64,000 nucleotides of DNA, taken from assembly GCA_947168045.1 (NCBI GenBank), contig CAMVKN010000007.1, positions 1-64,000 of the forward strand, written 5' to 3'. A program made the translations under genes and the position numbers. The notes beneath the pieces were generated by a model. That model was not told the DNA's origin and ran no database searches. It saw nothing but the letters and a program-made list of their open reading frames with translations. Within the stretch, counting starts at the first letter, position 1. Each line of letters opens with the position of its first letter. This document shows, piece by piece, positions 1 to 7,534 of the stretch. The stretch is from an uncultured Prevotellaceae bacterium (GTDB taxonomy: Bacteria > Bacteroidota > Bacteroidia > Bacteroidales > Bacteroidaceae).

Positions 1-315
1 GTTGAAGTCGCCGATGAGGTAGATGTCGGTGGCGTTGGGTGCCCACTCGCGGAACACCCATCCACGGCCCAGCTTGTGCAGACCGAAGTAGAAGTGCCCG
101 CTGGCAAAGTCGGTGAGCTTGCGTTTGCCGTTCTGTGTCAGCTGGTTCAGCTTCCACAGGGCATGGTCGTGACGGCCGCGGATGGCATCTTCGAAGGGCT
201 CCAGCCAGCTGTCGTTCTGCACCAGACCGATGTGTGGGTTGGGGGCTTCAGGGGTGGGTGTAGCGGTTTTCTTTGCCGTCACCTTCTTTGGTGTTTTCTT
301 TGTAGTTTCTTTCAT
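1..315 (-). CDS. glgB: 1,4-alpha-glucan branching enzyme, N-terminal part (runs off window)
   Basis: This is the first 105 codons of a gene that continues beyond the left edge. After a Lys/Thr/Pro-rich leader of about 24 residues it reads into a segment with LHKLGRGWVFREWAPNA and then YLIGDFN. That segment is characteristic of the N-terminal CBM48 domain of GH13 branching enzymes of the eukaryote-like type common in Bacteroidota. The enzyme introduces alpha-1,6 branches into glycogen in the cytoplasm. The catalytic barrel is outside the window. The start is the ATG at 313-315; nothing upstream in frame extends the homology. Identification rests on the N-terminal module only. Confidence 0.85.
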   Translation of the reverse strand, partial: MKETTKKTPKKVTAKKTATPTPEAPNPHIGLVQNDSWLEPFEDAIRGRHDHALWKLNQLTQNGKRKLTDFASGHFYFGLHKLGRGWVFREWAPNATDIYLIGDFN

Positions 316-368
316 AGTAAATATGTGTATGGATTGCTGGCAGCCGTTTTCTTGCTGCTGTCATCGTG

Positions 369-815
369 CTATGCCTTGACCTTGAAGATGGCTTTCTTGA
401 TTTCGGGTGCCAGCGAGATGCAGGGTGCGTGGCCGTCCTGTGGGAAGAAGATGGCGAACATGCCGGGCTGGCAGTCGACGAAGCTCTCGGCCATGAGGTC
501 GCCATACTTCGTGATGTCCTTCTCCTCGTTGTACTCAGCATCGGGCAGCCGGCAGAGCGGTGTGTAGCCGTAGGTCTCCTCGGCATCGAGCGGTATCTGT
601 ATGTCAATCATGCGGCGGTGCGTCTCGATGACGGCCTCGTCGGGTGCCTTGCCCTTGGCCACGGCAATGTTGACGAAGAGGTCGGCCCCCTTGATGGGAT
701 ATTTGCCAGGCTCCATGGCTGCCAGGTTGTTGTTCTTGATGAACTCCACCACGTCGCTGAAGAGTGGGTTTACTGCCTCGTACTTGGCGAGGTTGTCTAA
801 AGTGTCAATAATCAT
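369..815 (-). CDS. YhcH/YjgK/YiaL (EbgC-like) family protein
   Basis: A 148-residue protein of the YhcH/YjgK/YiaL family, a small cupin-like beta-sandwich often linked to sialic acid or other sugar metabolism. Conserved features are ETHRR with His66, DIQIPL with Asp71 and Gln73, and FFPQDGHAP with His129. These are the putative metal and substrate residues of the family. Length is typical (about 150). It follows glgB on the same strand with a 53-bp gap, so the two may be cotranscribed with this gene upstream. The exact substrate cannot be read from the sequence. Confidence 0.85.
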   Translation of the reverse strand: MIIDTLDNLAKYEAVNPLFSDVVEFIKNNNLAAMEPGKYPIKGADLFVNIAVAKGKAPDEAVIETHRRMIDIQIPLDAEETYGYTPLCRLPDAEYNEEKDITKYGDLMAESFVDCQPGMFAIFFPQDGHAPCISLAPEIKKAIFKVKA

Positions 816-840
816 AGTTCTTGGTATTTTTTTGATTTTA

Positions 841-955
841 ATGTTGGGGCTACTGGGAGTACTGGGAGTACTGGGAATGCTGGGAGTGCTGGGGCTACTG
901 GGAGTGCTGGGAGTACTGGGAGTACTGGGGGTACTGGGAGTGCTGGGGGCTACTG
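841..955. repeat. 9-bp tandem array (CTGGGAGTA/G), about 11 units
   Basis: Imperfect head-to-tail copies of a 9-mer CTGGGAGTA, with CTGGGAGTG, CTGGGGCTA and similar variants. The array fills the gap between the YhcH-type gene and the MORN gene. It starts at the MORN stop codon (TAG at 950-952) and ends about 25 bp before the next start codon. Read on the plus strand it would give a Leu-Gly-Val repeat, but no credible gene contains it. Confidence 0.9.
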
Positions 956-2071
956 TGATAAGGTGCGACGCCCGTTGACGTAGGTGCCTTGGGCGGTGAT
1001 GTTGCCGTTGCGGTCCTTTTCAATGAAGGGGCCGTCGCGGTGACCGTTGGCGTAGTTGCCCTCAAAGCGCTGTCCGTCCTTGTCCTCCTCTATGGCCTTG
1101 CCGTGACGCTTGCCGTCCTTGAAGTCGGCCTTGAACTTCGAGCCGTCGGCCCTGTGGCCTATGCACTCGCCGTTGGGCACGCCGTCCTTGAACACACCCT
1201 CTACGGTGTCGCCCTGCTTGTTGGTCAGCTTGCCCTTGCCGTTGGGCGCATCGGCCTTCCACTGTCCCTGATAGGTGTTGCCGTTGGCCCATACGACGGT
1301 GCCTGTGCCGCTCTTCTCGCCGTTGACGAACTGCCCGGTGTACTGGTCGCCGTTGGCATACTTGATGACGCCGGTGCCTGTGCGCTCGCCGTGCTTATAG
1401 TCGCCTTCGTAGATGTCGCCGTTCTGGAAGCGGTAGATGCCGCGGCCTTCCTGCAGGTCGTTGACCCACTGCCCTACGTAGAGGTCGCCGCTGGCATACT
1501 TATAGGTGCCCTTGCCATGCTTCTTGTTCATCTCCCACTGGCCTTCATACGACGAGCCGTCGCTCCAGTAGAAGGTGCCCTGTCCGTGCTTCATGTCGGC
1601 CTTCCACTCGCCGTCGTAGTAGGAGCCGCTGGCAAAGGTATAGCGGCCGTGGCCTTCGCGCTTGTCCTGGAACCACATGCCGTCGTAGATGTCGCCGTTG
1701 TAGTAGTGCATCACGCCGCGTCCGTGCTGGTAGTCGGTATACCAGAGTCCCTCGTAGCGGTTGTTGTTCAGAAACCAGTAGGTGCCCTGTCCGTGCTGGT
1801 GGTCGTCCATCCACTGGCCCTCGTAGCGCTCACCGTCGCTGAAGACGTAGGTGCCTATGCCCTGTCGCTTTCCCTTGACGTAGTCGCCCTCATACCAGTT
1901 GCCGTTCTTCCATGTGGTCTTGCCCTTGCCGTTGGGTTTGCCCTGGGCCATCTCGCCGTTATATTCGCCGCCGTCGCGGGTGGTGCATGAGCCGAGGGTG
2001 ATGGCCTGCGCCTGGCCCAGCAAGGGCAGCAGGGCGAGGCTTAGCGTAAGATATATCTTTGATAACTTCAT
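950..2071 (-). CDS. Secreted MORN-repeat protein
   Basis: A 373-residue protein with an N-terminal signal peptide of about 22 residues (hydrophobic core LTLSLALLPLLG, then AQA). About 14 MORN repeats of roughly 23 residues follow, each of the type YEGQW-x-GKGTY. The last two or three repeats are more degenerate, and the protein ends LSQ. MORN repeats form an elongated beta hairpin solenoid. In bacteria such proteins are usually envelope-associated, of mostly unknown role. Transcription probably starts from the promoter at 2095-2126. No enzymatic domain is visible. The stop codon is the first triplet of the 9-bp array. Confidence 0.85.
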   Translation of the reverse strand: MKLSKIYLTLSLALLPLLGQAQAITLGSCTTRDGGEYNGEMAQGKPNGKGKTTWKNGNWYEGDYVKGKRQGIGTYVFSDGERYEGQWMDDHQHGQGTYWFLNNNRYEGLWYTDYQHGRGVMHYYNGDIYDGMWFQDKREGHGRYTFASGSYYDGEWKADMKHGQGTFYWSDGSSYEGQWEMNKKHGKGTYKYASGDLYVGQWVNDLQEGRGIYRFQNGDIYEGDYKHGERTGTGVIKYANGDQYTGQFVNGEKSGTGTVVWANGNTYQGQWKADAPNGKGKLTNKQGDTVEGVFKDGVPNGECIGHRADGSKFKADFKDGKRHGKAIEEDKDGQRFEGNYANGHRDGPFIEKDRNGNITAQGTYVNGRRTLSQ

Positions 2072-2094
2072 GTGATGTCATGTTTTCAACCCCC

Positions 2095-2126
2095 AAAGGT
2101 ATGAAAAAATATGCAGACGCACAAAG
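2095..2126 (-). promoter_or_regulatory. Bacteroidota promoter of the MORN gene
   Basis: On the minus strand, TTTG (2126-2123), 20 bp, then TACCTTTG (2102-2095). This matches TTTG-N19/20-TAnnTTTG and lies 24 bp from the start codon. Confidence 0.75.
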
Positions 2127-2197
2127 AAATTAAGATTTTCAACCAAAGAATTAAGAAATATTTGTATCTTCATGCAGTATCTCTCACAAAAAAGCAT

Positions 2198-2205
2198 TAC
2201 CTTTG
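2198..2205 (+). promoter_or_regulatory. -7 box of kdsB promoter
   Basis: TACCTTTG fits the TAnnTTTG consensus and ends 23 bp before the ATG at 2229. Transcription would begin after the alternative ATG at 2172, which argues for the shorter gene. A clean -33 TTTG at the right distance is not seen. Confidence 0.65.
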
Positions 2206-2228
2206 CATGCTCTATTTCTGATAACACT

Positions 2229-2987
2229 ATGAAGTTTACTGCAATCATTCCTGCGCGCTATGCGTCTACGCGCTTCCCCGGCAAGCCGCTGGCCGTGCTG
2301 GGTGGAAAGCCTGTGATACAGCGAGTTTATGAACAGGTGACCAAGGCTCTCCCGTCTTCGCCCTCCGATGCTCCCAGCGTCTGGGTGGCCACCGACGATG
2401 AGCGCATCTTCACTGCCGTGACTGGTTTCGGTGGCAGGGCGGTGATGACGCGCGCCGACCACCAGAGCGGTACCGACCGCATAGAGGAGGCGGCTGAGAA
2501 GATAGATACCACGGCCGATGTCATCATCAACGTGCAGGGCGACGAGCCGTTCATCCAGCCCTCGCAGATTACCACGCTGTGCCATCTCTTTGACGATTCG
2601 CAGACGCAGATAGGCACCCTGGGCAAGCCCTTCGAGACGATGGACGCCGTGCTGAACCCGAACTCGCCGAAGATAGTGTGCGATGTGCAGGGCTATGCGC
2701 TCTACTTCAGCCGCAGCGTCATCCCCTTTGTGCGTGGTCAGGAGCAGACGGAGTGGCTCAGCCACTTCCCGTTCCTCAAGCACCTGGGCCTCTATGCCTA
2801 TCGACGTGAGGTGCTGTCGCAGATAACGCGGCTGCCGCAGAGCCCTCTGGAGAAAGCTGAGAGTCTGGAACAGCTTCGCTGGCTGCAGAACGGCTATCGC
2901 ATCAAGGTGGGTCTCACCAACGTGGAGACCGTAGGCATCGACACACCGGAGGACCTGCAGCGGGCAGAGGTGTTCCTGACGGCATGA
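2229..2987 (+). CDS. kdsB: 3-deoxy-manno-octulosonate cytidylyltransferase
   Basis: A 252-residue CMP-Kdo synthetase, which activates Kdo with CTP for lipopolysaccharide inner-core assembly. The N-terminus carries the nucleotide-binding motif IPARYASTRFPGKPL. The middle has INVQGDEPF, containing the conserved Asp. The C-terminus has NVETVGIDTPEDLQRAE. Length matches the family (about 245-260). I chose the ATG at 2229 because the family starts MKFTAIIPAR and the -7 box lies downstream of the other candidate ATG. The stop codon is 2 bp from the convergent DnaJ-like gene, with no terminator hairpin between them. Confidence 0.95.
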   Translation: MKFTAIIPARYASTRFPGKPLAVLGGKPVIQRVYEQVTKALPSSPSDAPSVWVATDDERIFTAVTGFGGRAVMTRADHQSGTDRIEEAAEKIDTTADVIINVQGDEPFIQPSQITTLCHLFDDSQTQIGTLGKPFETMDAVLNPNSPKIVCDVQGYALYFSRSVIPFVRGQEQTEWLSHFPFLKHLGLYAYRREVLSQITRLPQSPLEKAESLEQLRWLQNGYRIKVGLTNVETVGIDTPEDLQRAEVFLTA

Positions 2988-2989
2988 CC

Positions 2990-3682
2990 TTAGCTGATGC
3001 GCATCTCTGCCAGCAGCTGCCGCTGGCGGTCGCTGAGGGTGGTGGGCAGCGTGACGTCGTAGGTCAGGATGAGGTCGGTGCCTCCCTGCCCCTTGCCGCG
3101 CAGTCGCACCTTTGAGCCGGGCTGAGTGCCGGGCTTCACCTTCAGCTTCAGTTTCTGTCCGTCGCCGAGCGACACCAGCACCTCGCCGCCGAGCAGTGCC
3201 GTGTACATGTCGATGTTGATGGAGGCCTGCGTCTCATGTGGCTGCGCCTGCTGGCCCCCGCTGTAAAACCGCGAGAAGCCTTGGCCGCCATCCTGTCCGC
3301 TGGTGTACGAGTGTGAGAAGCCGTGTGTGCCGCCGCGGCCTCCGAAGAGATTCTCGAAGAACGAGCTGAAGCCGCCGCCTTGGAAGCCGCTGAAGTCGAA
3401 GCCCTCGAAGGGCGAGCCGCCGCGGAAGCCGCCCTCACCTTGCTGGAACTGGTCAGCCTCGCGCCATTGTTCGCCATACTGGTCGTACTTCTGACGTTTC
3501 TCAGGGTCGCTGATGACGTTGTAAGCCTCGTTCAGGGCCTGGAACTTCGCCTTCGCCTTCGGGTCGTCAGGGTGCAGGTCGGGGTGGAACTGCTTGGCAC
3601 GTTTCAGATAAGCCTTCTTTACGTCCTTCTGAGGTATGTCCTTGGGAACGCCCAAAATCTTGTAATAGTCAATGAATGCCAT
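2990..3682 (-). CDS. DnaJ/CbpA-like co-chaperone
   Basis: A 230-residue J-domain protein. The J domain (about 1-70) carries the HPD motif at residues 33-35, which stimulates DnaK ATPase. A Gly/Phe-rich linker spans about 78-125. A single C-terminal DnaJ substrate-binding domain (about 150-228) contains [21 protein letters not shown]. There is no zinc-finger domain and only one C-terminal beta domain, so it is shorter than canonical DnaJ (about 370) and CbpA (about 300). It is probably an auxiliary, CbpA-type co-chaperone; no CbpM partner is adjacent. The start has an unusually good Shine-Dalgarno for this group. Confidence 0.88.
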   Translation of the reverse strand: MAFIDYYKILGVPKDIPQKDVKKAYLKRAKQFHPDLHPDDPKAKAKFQALNEAYNVISDPEKRQKYDQYGEQWREADQFQQGEGGFRGGSPFEGFDFSGFQGGGFSSFFENLFGGRGGTHGFSHSYTSGQDGGQGFSRFYSGGQQAQPHETQASINIDMYTALLGGEVLVSLGDGQKLKLKVKPGTQPGSKVRLRGKGQGGTDLILTYDVTLPTTLSDRQRQLLAEMRIS

Positions 3683-3690
3683 TTTCTTAT

Positions 3691-3698
3691 CTCCTTTC
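3691..3698 (-). promoter_or_regulatory. Shine-Dalgarno of the DnaJ-like gene
   Basis: GAAAGGAG on the minus strand, 8 nt before the ATG at 3682. Strong SD sequences are uncommon in Bacteroidota, so this one supports the chosen start. Confidence 0.6.
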
Positions 3699-3739
3699 TT
3701 TTTATAAAAAGGGCAGCAATTTTCGTGCCGAAGTGATGG

Positions 3740-4148
3740 AATGGCGGAATTATTTTCACATTATTAGCGTATAAGTGACCGCTTTCAGCGAATAAGTGGC
3801 CACTTTATGAGAATAACTCCATGAGATAATTCAGCCAGGAGCCGCTTTACGAAATTATCTCCATGCCTGGCGAAATTATCTCCATGCCTGGCTGACGTAA
3901 GTCGCGACTTTTCTCGCGTGCGCGCGTGCATAAGCGAAAAGTTGCCAGGTGCTTGCACCTACTTGCACCTGGTTTGTATCCACTTGCAAGTCAATGAGTT
4001 ATAAAAGTATGTTTGGTTGCACCTACTTGCACCTGAGGTTGCACCTGCTTGCACCGCCATTGCTTCAGGTGCAAGCACCTCGATTCCCAGGTGCAAGTAG
4101 GTGCAAGCACCTGACGTGTTTTCTGTTATATACGTGCGCGCGCGTAAG
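3740..4148. repeat. Non-coding repeat island A: GGTGCAAG iterons and CATGGAGATAATT units
   Basis: No gene is visible here. From 3812 there is AATAACTCCATGAGATAATT, followed by two direct copies of CGAAATTATCTCCATG with CCTGG. Then comes a dense set of GGTGCAAG/CTTGCACC octamers in both orientations (3946-4113). A perfect 27-bp inverted repeat (3946-3972 and 4087-4113) frames this set. GC-alternating tracts (around 3915-3930 and 4133-4144) flank it. The CATGGAGATAATT units and the flanking CGCGTG tracts recur in island B at 36.6-37.2 kb, so both look like remnants of one element family. Function unknown. Confidence 0.8.
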
Positions 4149-4667
4149 TCACTGCTCCTCCTTCACCAGTTGCCCAGCGGCTTCCCTGAGCAGCTTGGAC
4201 AGGCGGCTTAGGCCGTTGCCTTCAGGCGTGACGTGGCTGCCTGAGGAGCTGAGGTGGTCGTCGCCTTCAAAGTCGGCCTCAAAGTCCCAGTGGTAGCCAT
4301 CGAGAATCCTTTCGCTCATCTGCAGCGAGTAGGAGACACCATATTCGTACATGCGTTCCTCCTCGATGATGCGGCGGGCGGCATCGAAGAGCGTATCGCT
4401 CACCCCGTCGGTGAACGACACCTCCCGGTTGTAGTGGCGGAAGGTGAACTCGTTGCCCTTGCCGTCAGGCAGGCGGCGCAGGTTGAAATCGCTAAACTGC
4501 TCCATCATCATACCGCCGTAGTTGTAGTGCACGCGCATCAGACGGCCCTCGGGCATGGTGCTCTTCTGTTCAACGACGGGGGCATTGTCACTCTGACTGA
4601 CCTTCTCCTTGCTCTTGCATCCGAAGAACATTCCAAGTATACTCATGGCAATAATCAGTTGTTTCAT
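4149..4667 (-). CDS. Putative lipoprotein, unknown function
   Basis: A 172-residue protein starting with a short lipoprotein signal (lipobox MFFGC, Cys17), so it is probably lipid-anchored in the envelope. The mature part is charged, with an Asp/Glu/Ser-rich stretch near 140-155, and has no motif I recognise. It lies between repeat island A and a 7-bp repeat array and has no operon partner. It may be lineage-specific. Confidence 0.7.
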   Translation of the reverse strand: MKQLIIAMSILGMFFGCKSKEKVSQSDNAPVVEQKSTMPEGRLMRVHYNYGGMMMEQFSDFNLRRLPDGKGNEFTFRHYNREVSFTDGVSDTLFDAARRIIEEERMYEYGVSYSLQMSERILDGYHWDFEADFEGDDHLSSSGSHVTPEGNGLSRLSKLLREAAGQLVKEEQ

Positions 4668-4693
4668 CGTTTATCGTTTTATTCAAGTTTCAC

Positions 4694-4770
4694 ATTGCTC
4701 CCCTCTCACCTCTCACCTCTCACCACTCACCACTCACCTCTCACCTCTCACCTCTCACCTCTCGCCTCTC
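4694..4770. repeat. 7-bp tandem array (CACCTCT / AGAGGTG)
   Basis: About ten head-to-tail copies of the heptamer CACCTCT with CACCACT variants. It begins three bases after the thyA stop codon (TAG) and reaches to about 27 bp before the upstream end of the lipoprotein gene. The same heptamer recurs at 11100-11156 and 20938-20968. Confidence 0.92.
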
Positions 4771-4774
4771 TCCA

Positions 4775-5569
4775 CTAAACGCTGACTTCGGCCTTGATGT
4801 GTGGCCAGGGGTCGTAGCCCTCTAACAGGAAGTCCTCGTAGCGGAAGTCGAAGAGCGACTTGACGTCGGGGTTGAGCTTCATCACCGGCAGTGGGCGTGG
4901 CTGGCGCGTCAGCTGCAGCCGGGCCTGCTCCTGGTGGTTCATGTAGAGGTGAGTGTCGCCTGTGGTGTGGATGAACTCGCCGGGCTGGAGTCCTGTCACC
5001 TGTGCCATCATCATGCACAGCAGGGCATAGCTGGCTATGTTGAACGGCACACCGAGGAAGGTGTCGGCTGAGCGCTGATAGAGCTGCAGCGACAGACGGC
5101 CGTCAGCCACATAGAACTGGAAGATGGTGTGGCAGGGCGGCAGGGCCATCTTGTTCACCTCGGCCACGTTCCATGCCGAGACCATCATGCGGCGCGAATT
5201 CGGGTTGTGCTTGATTTGGTCCAGCACCAGGGCTATCTGGTCGATGGTGCCGCCATCATAGTCGGGCCAGGAGCGCCACTGGTGGCCGTAGACGGGGCCC
5301 AGCTCGCCGTCAGCGTCGGCCCACTCGTTCCAGATGCGCACACCGTGCTCCTGCAGCCAGTGCACGTTGGTGTCGCCCCGCAGGAACCACAGCAGCTCGT
5401 AGATGATGCTCTTCAGGTGCAGTTTCTTAGTGGTAAGCAGGGGGAATCCCTCAGACAGGTCGTAACGGCTTTGTGTTCCGAACACGCTGAGTGTGCCCGT
5501 GCCCGTGCGGTCGCCCTTTGGCGTGCCTTCGTTCAGTATGCGTTGCAGAATGTCAAGATATTGCTTCAT
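4775..5569 (-). CDS. thyA: Thymidylate synthase
   Basis: A 264-residue ThyA, the E. coli length. It converts dUMP and methylenetetrahydrofolate to dTMP and dihydrofolate. Visible signatures are the N-terminal Arg21 loop ([13 protein letters not shown]), the catalytic Cys146 in [12 protein letters not shown], and the dUMP-binding [13 protein letters not shown] around Asp169. No dihydrofolate reductase gene follows, although the two are often adjacent; downstream is only the 7-bp array. The promoter is at 5598-5632. Confidence 0.97.
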   Translation of the reverse strand: MKQYLDILQRILNEGTPKGDRTGTGTLSVFGTQSRYDLSEGFPLLTTKKLHLKSIIYELLWFLRGDTNVHWLQEHGVRIWNEWADADGELGPVYGHQWRSWPDYDGGTIDQIALVLDQIKHNPNSRRMMVSAWNVAEVNKMALPPCHTIFQFYVADGRLSLQLYQRSADTFLGVPFNIASYALLCMMMAQVTGLQPGEFIHTTGDTHLYMNHQEQARLQLTRQPRPLPVMKLNPDVKSLFDFRYEDFLLEGYDPWPHIKAEVSV

Positions 5570-5597
5570 GATGTCAAGCGATGATTGATAACAGCTG

Positions 5598-5632
5598 CAA
5601 AGTTACGCTTTTTTTCGTTAATGTGGCGCAAA
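5598..5632 (-). promoter_or_regulatory. thyA promoter
   Basis: Minus strand TTTG (5632-5629), 23 bp, TAACTTTG (5605-5598). The -7 box fits TAnnTTTG; the spacing is at the long end. Confidence 0.6.
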
Positions 5633-5655
5633 AGTAAAGAAAAAGGTTGAAATAA

Positions 5656-5686
5656 TTTGAATGTTGGAAAAAATAGCGTATCTTTG
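5656..5686 (+). promoter_or_regulatory. Promoter of the 396-residue membrane protein gene
   Basis: TTTG (5656-5659), 19 bp, TATCTTTG (5679-5686), an exact consensus match. Transcription would start about 30 bp before the GTG start codon at 5723. Confidence 0.8.
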
Positions 5687-5722
5687 TAGCCCCAAAAGAG
5701 AGAAACACGGGCAACAGCTACT

Positions 5723-6913
5723 GTGAAGAGACGTCACGATAGGTACAACGGCGAGGGCAACATCACCATCCGGGTGGTGTGTGCCGTGTTGTTCGTGGTG
5801 TTCACTTTCTGCTGGCTTTTCTTCTTCCAGGGTGACATGCTGGCCGTGGCTCAGTACGGGCTAAGTGGCGGCAAGACCCATTACAACCGCACCATTGGCG
5901 CCGTCATCTGCACGGCAGTGCTCCTGGGCATCCATCTGCTGGTCTATGCCGCTACGCGGCTGTCGCGGCGCTCGCATGCCCTGACCTATGCCCCGTCGAT
6001 GCTGTTGCTGGCCTTTGTGTCAAGCATCAGCGTGCCATTCCGGTGGGGGAACTGGCTGTGGGCCGGTCCGCTGCTGCTGGCGCTGTGGGGTGGGGCAGTG
6101 TGGCTGTCAAAGCGCATGCTGCCCATCGGCGACGAGGGGCGCCGCTCTGCCGGTCTGTTCTCGCGTGTGATGTGGATGAACCTGCTGCAGTTGTCGGCCA
6201 TGATGGCAGGCATGGCAGCGGTGAGCAATACCAATGCCGTGGACCATTATAAGGCCCATGCCGAAGTGTCGTTGATGAGTGGCGACGTGGACGAGGCCCT
6301 GCATGTGGGCCGTCGGTCGTTAGAGACCGACGAGAGTCTGACGATGCTGCGCATCTTTGCCCTTTCGCAGAAGGGGCAGCTGGCCGACCACCTCTTTGAG
6401 TATGCCGTGAGCGGCAGCAGCACCGACATGCTGCCCTTGGAGGGTAGCCGTGCACGCCTGATGCTGATGTCCGACACGCTGTTGTGGCAGCACTTTGGCG
6501 TCAGCCCCGACAGTATGGCAGGCACAGCCGGCGGTGACACTATCAGCCGTGCACGAGGGCGTCTCACCGTGGCACAGTATCTGGACTCACTGGAGTGTGA
6601 CACCCTTGCCACGCGTGCCTATGTGGACTACAGGCTGACGGGACAGCTCATCGACCGGCAGCTGGACTCCTTTGTGGTGGCGTTGCCCCGCTACTACCCG
6701 CTGGATGCCGACTCGCTGCCCCGGCATTATCGCGAGGCGCTGGTGCTCTATCAGCAGACGGACACATTATTTATATATAATGACTCGCTGATGCTGAGCC
6801 GGTGGAACGACTTCCATGCCAACGACTCCATCTATCCCAACCCTTCGGAAAGAAAAATACGCACCGAGGAACAGTTCCGCGGCACGTATTGGTATTATTA
6901 TTATTTGAGGTGA
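5723..6913 (+). CDS. Multi-pass membrane protein, DUF6057-like
   Basis: A 396-residue protein starting at GTG. Residues about 15-170 hold four or five hydrophobic membrane segments (for example VVCAVLFVVFTFCWLFFFQG). The C-terminal half is soluble and helical, with TPR-like periodicity (VSLMSGDVDEALHVGRRSLE). It ends in a Tyr-rich tail, and the stop overlaps a GAGGTGAGAG heptamer-like sequence. The layout recalls the DUF6057 proteins of Bacteroidales, a family without known function; that assignment is from memory and tentative. No operon partner follows. Confidence 0.7.
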   Translation: MKRRHDRYNGEGNITIRVVCAVLFVVFTFCWLFFFQGDMLAVAQYGLSGGKTHYNRTIGAVICTAVLLGIHLLVYAATRLSRRSHALTYAPSMLLLAFVSSISVPFRWGNWLWAGPLLLALWGGAVWLSKRMLPIGDEGRRSAGLFSRVMWMNLLQLSAMMAGMAAVSNTNAVDHYKAHAEVSLMSGDVDEALHVGRRSLETDESLTMLRIFALSQKGQLADHLFEYAVSGSSTDMLPLEGSRARLMLMSDTLLWQHFGVSPDSMAGTAGGDTISRARGRLTVAQYLDSLECDTLATRAYVDYRLTGQLIDRQLDSFVVALPRYYPLDADSLPRHYREALVLYQQTDTLFIYNDSLMLSRWNDFHANDSIYPNPSERKIRTEEQFRGTYWYYYYLR

Positions 6914-6919
6914 GAGATT

Positions 6920-7363
6920 TCATTTTTTCGGTTTCTGGTTAAAGCGGTAGCTGACGGTGAGCAGTGCATAGCGGCGCATGGAGTTGGTCCATGTCTCGGT
7001 GCGCCCTTGGGCGTTGATGCTGTAGCGCAGGCTGGAGACCTGGCCCAGGAGGTCGTAGCCGCGCAGCTTGAACACCCAGCGTCCCTGCTGCAGCGACTTG
7101 GTGAGCGAGGCGTCCCAGTAGAGACGGTTGTCGTTTATCTCCGCGTCGGCATAGCCGCGGTGGGAGTTCATCGTCAGGTCGGTGTCGATGGTAAGGTTCC
7201 AGGGTAGCTTGTACGAGCCGTTCACGCCGTAGCTGAAGTCCCAGATGTCGGTGGGTTGCTGGCCTACCTCTATGTTGCGGTGGATGTTGCGGTAGTTCAC
7301 TTCGCCGCGCAGGCGGAGGGTGAGGTCGCCCTTTTGGAAGCGTGCCAGGCGCGGTGAACACAA
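6920..7363 (-). pseudogene. 3' remnant of an outer-membrane beta-barrel (TonB-dependent receptor-like) gene
   Basis: The reading frame encodes the last seven or so strands of an outer-membrane barrel. It shows alternating aromatic/polar strands such as LRLRGEVNYRNIHRN and WNLTIDTDLTMNSHRG, and ends in a typical C-terminal strand, YALLTVSYRFN. The family's full length is 700-1000 residues; here only about 140 remain, and there is no signal peptide or plug domain. The apparent N-terminus (residues 1-10) does not look like barrel sequence. It is therefore a truncated gene, probably left by a deletion. The 171 bp up to the next gene (7364-7534) contain nothing recognisable. Confidence 0.75.
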
Positions 7364-7534
7364 GATGATGACCGACGAAGATTTATGGCAGAGCTTAAGG
7401 CTGAGGGTATAGCATGAAATGAACTGGAGGGGGCTTCACAGCGGCCTCCAGTGGTCCTATAGGATGTTGATGCCTGTTGATCCACAGGTCTGAATCAAAA
7501 TCAGTTTATAATTGATGAAACAATTATCGTTTCG

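Noticed and set aside
601..978. Open frame with a Leu-Gly-Val repeat over the 9-bp array
   Set aside because: The peptide is only the translation of the array; the frame runs antisense to the YhcH-type gene.
989..1990. Long open frame opposite the MORN gene
   Set aside because: Its apparent length comes from the codon bias and repeat structure of the MORN gene. The product is low-complexity Val/Ala/Leu and has no promoter.
2172..2228. Upstream ATG at 2172 for kdsB
   Set aside because: The -7 promoter box lies downstream of it, and the 19 extra residues are not part of the family.
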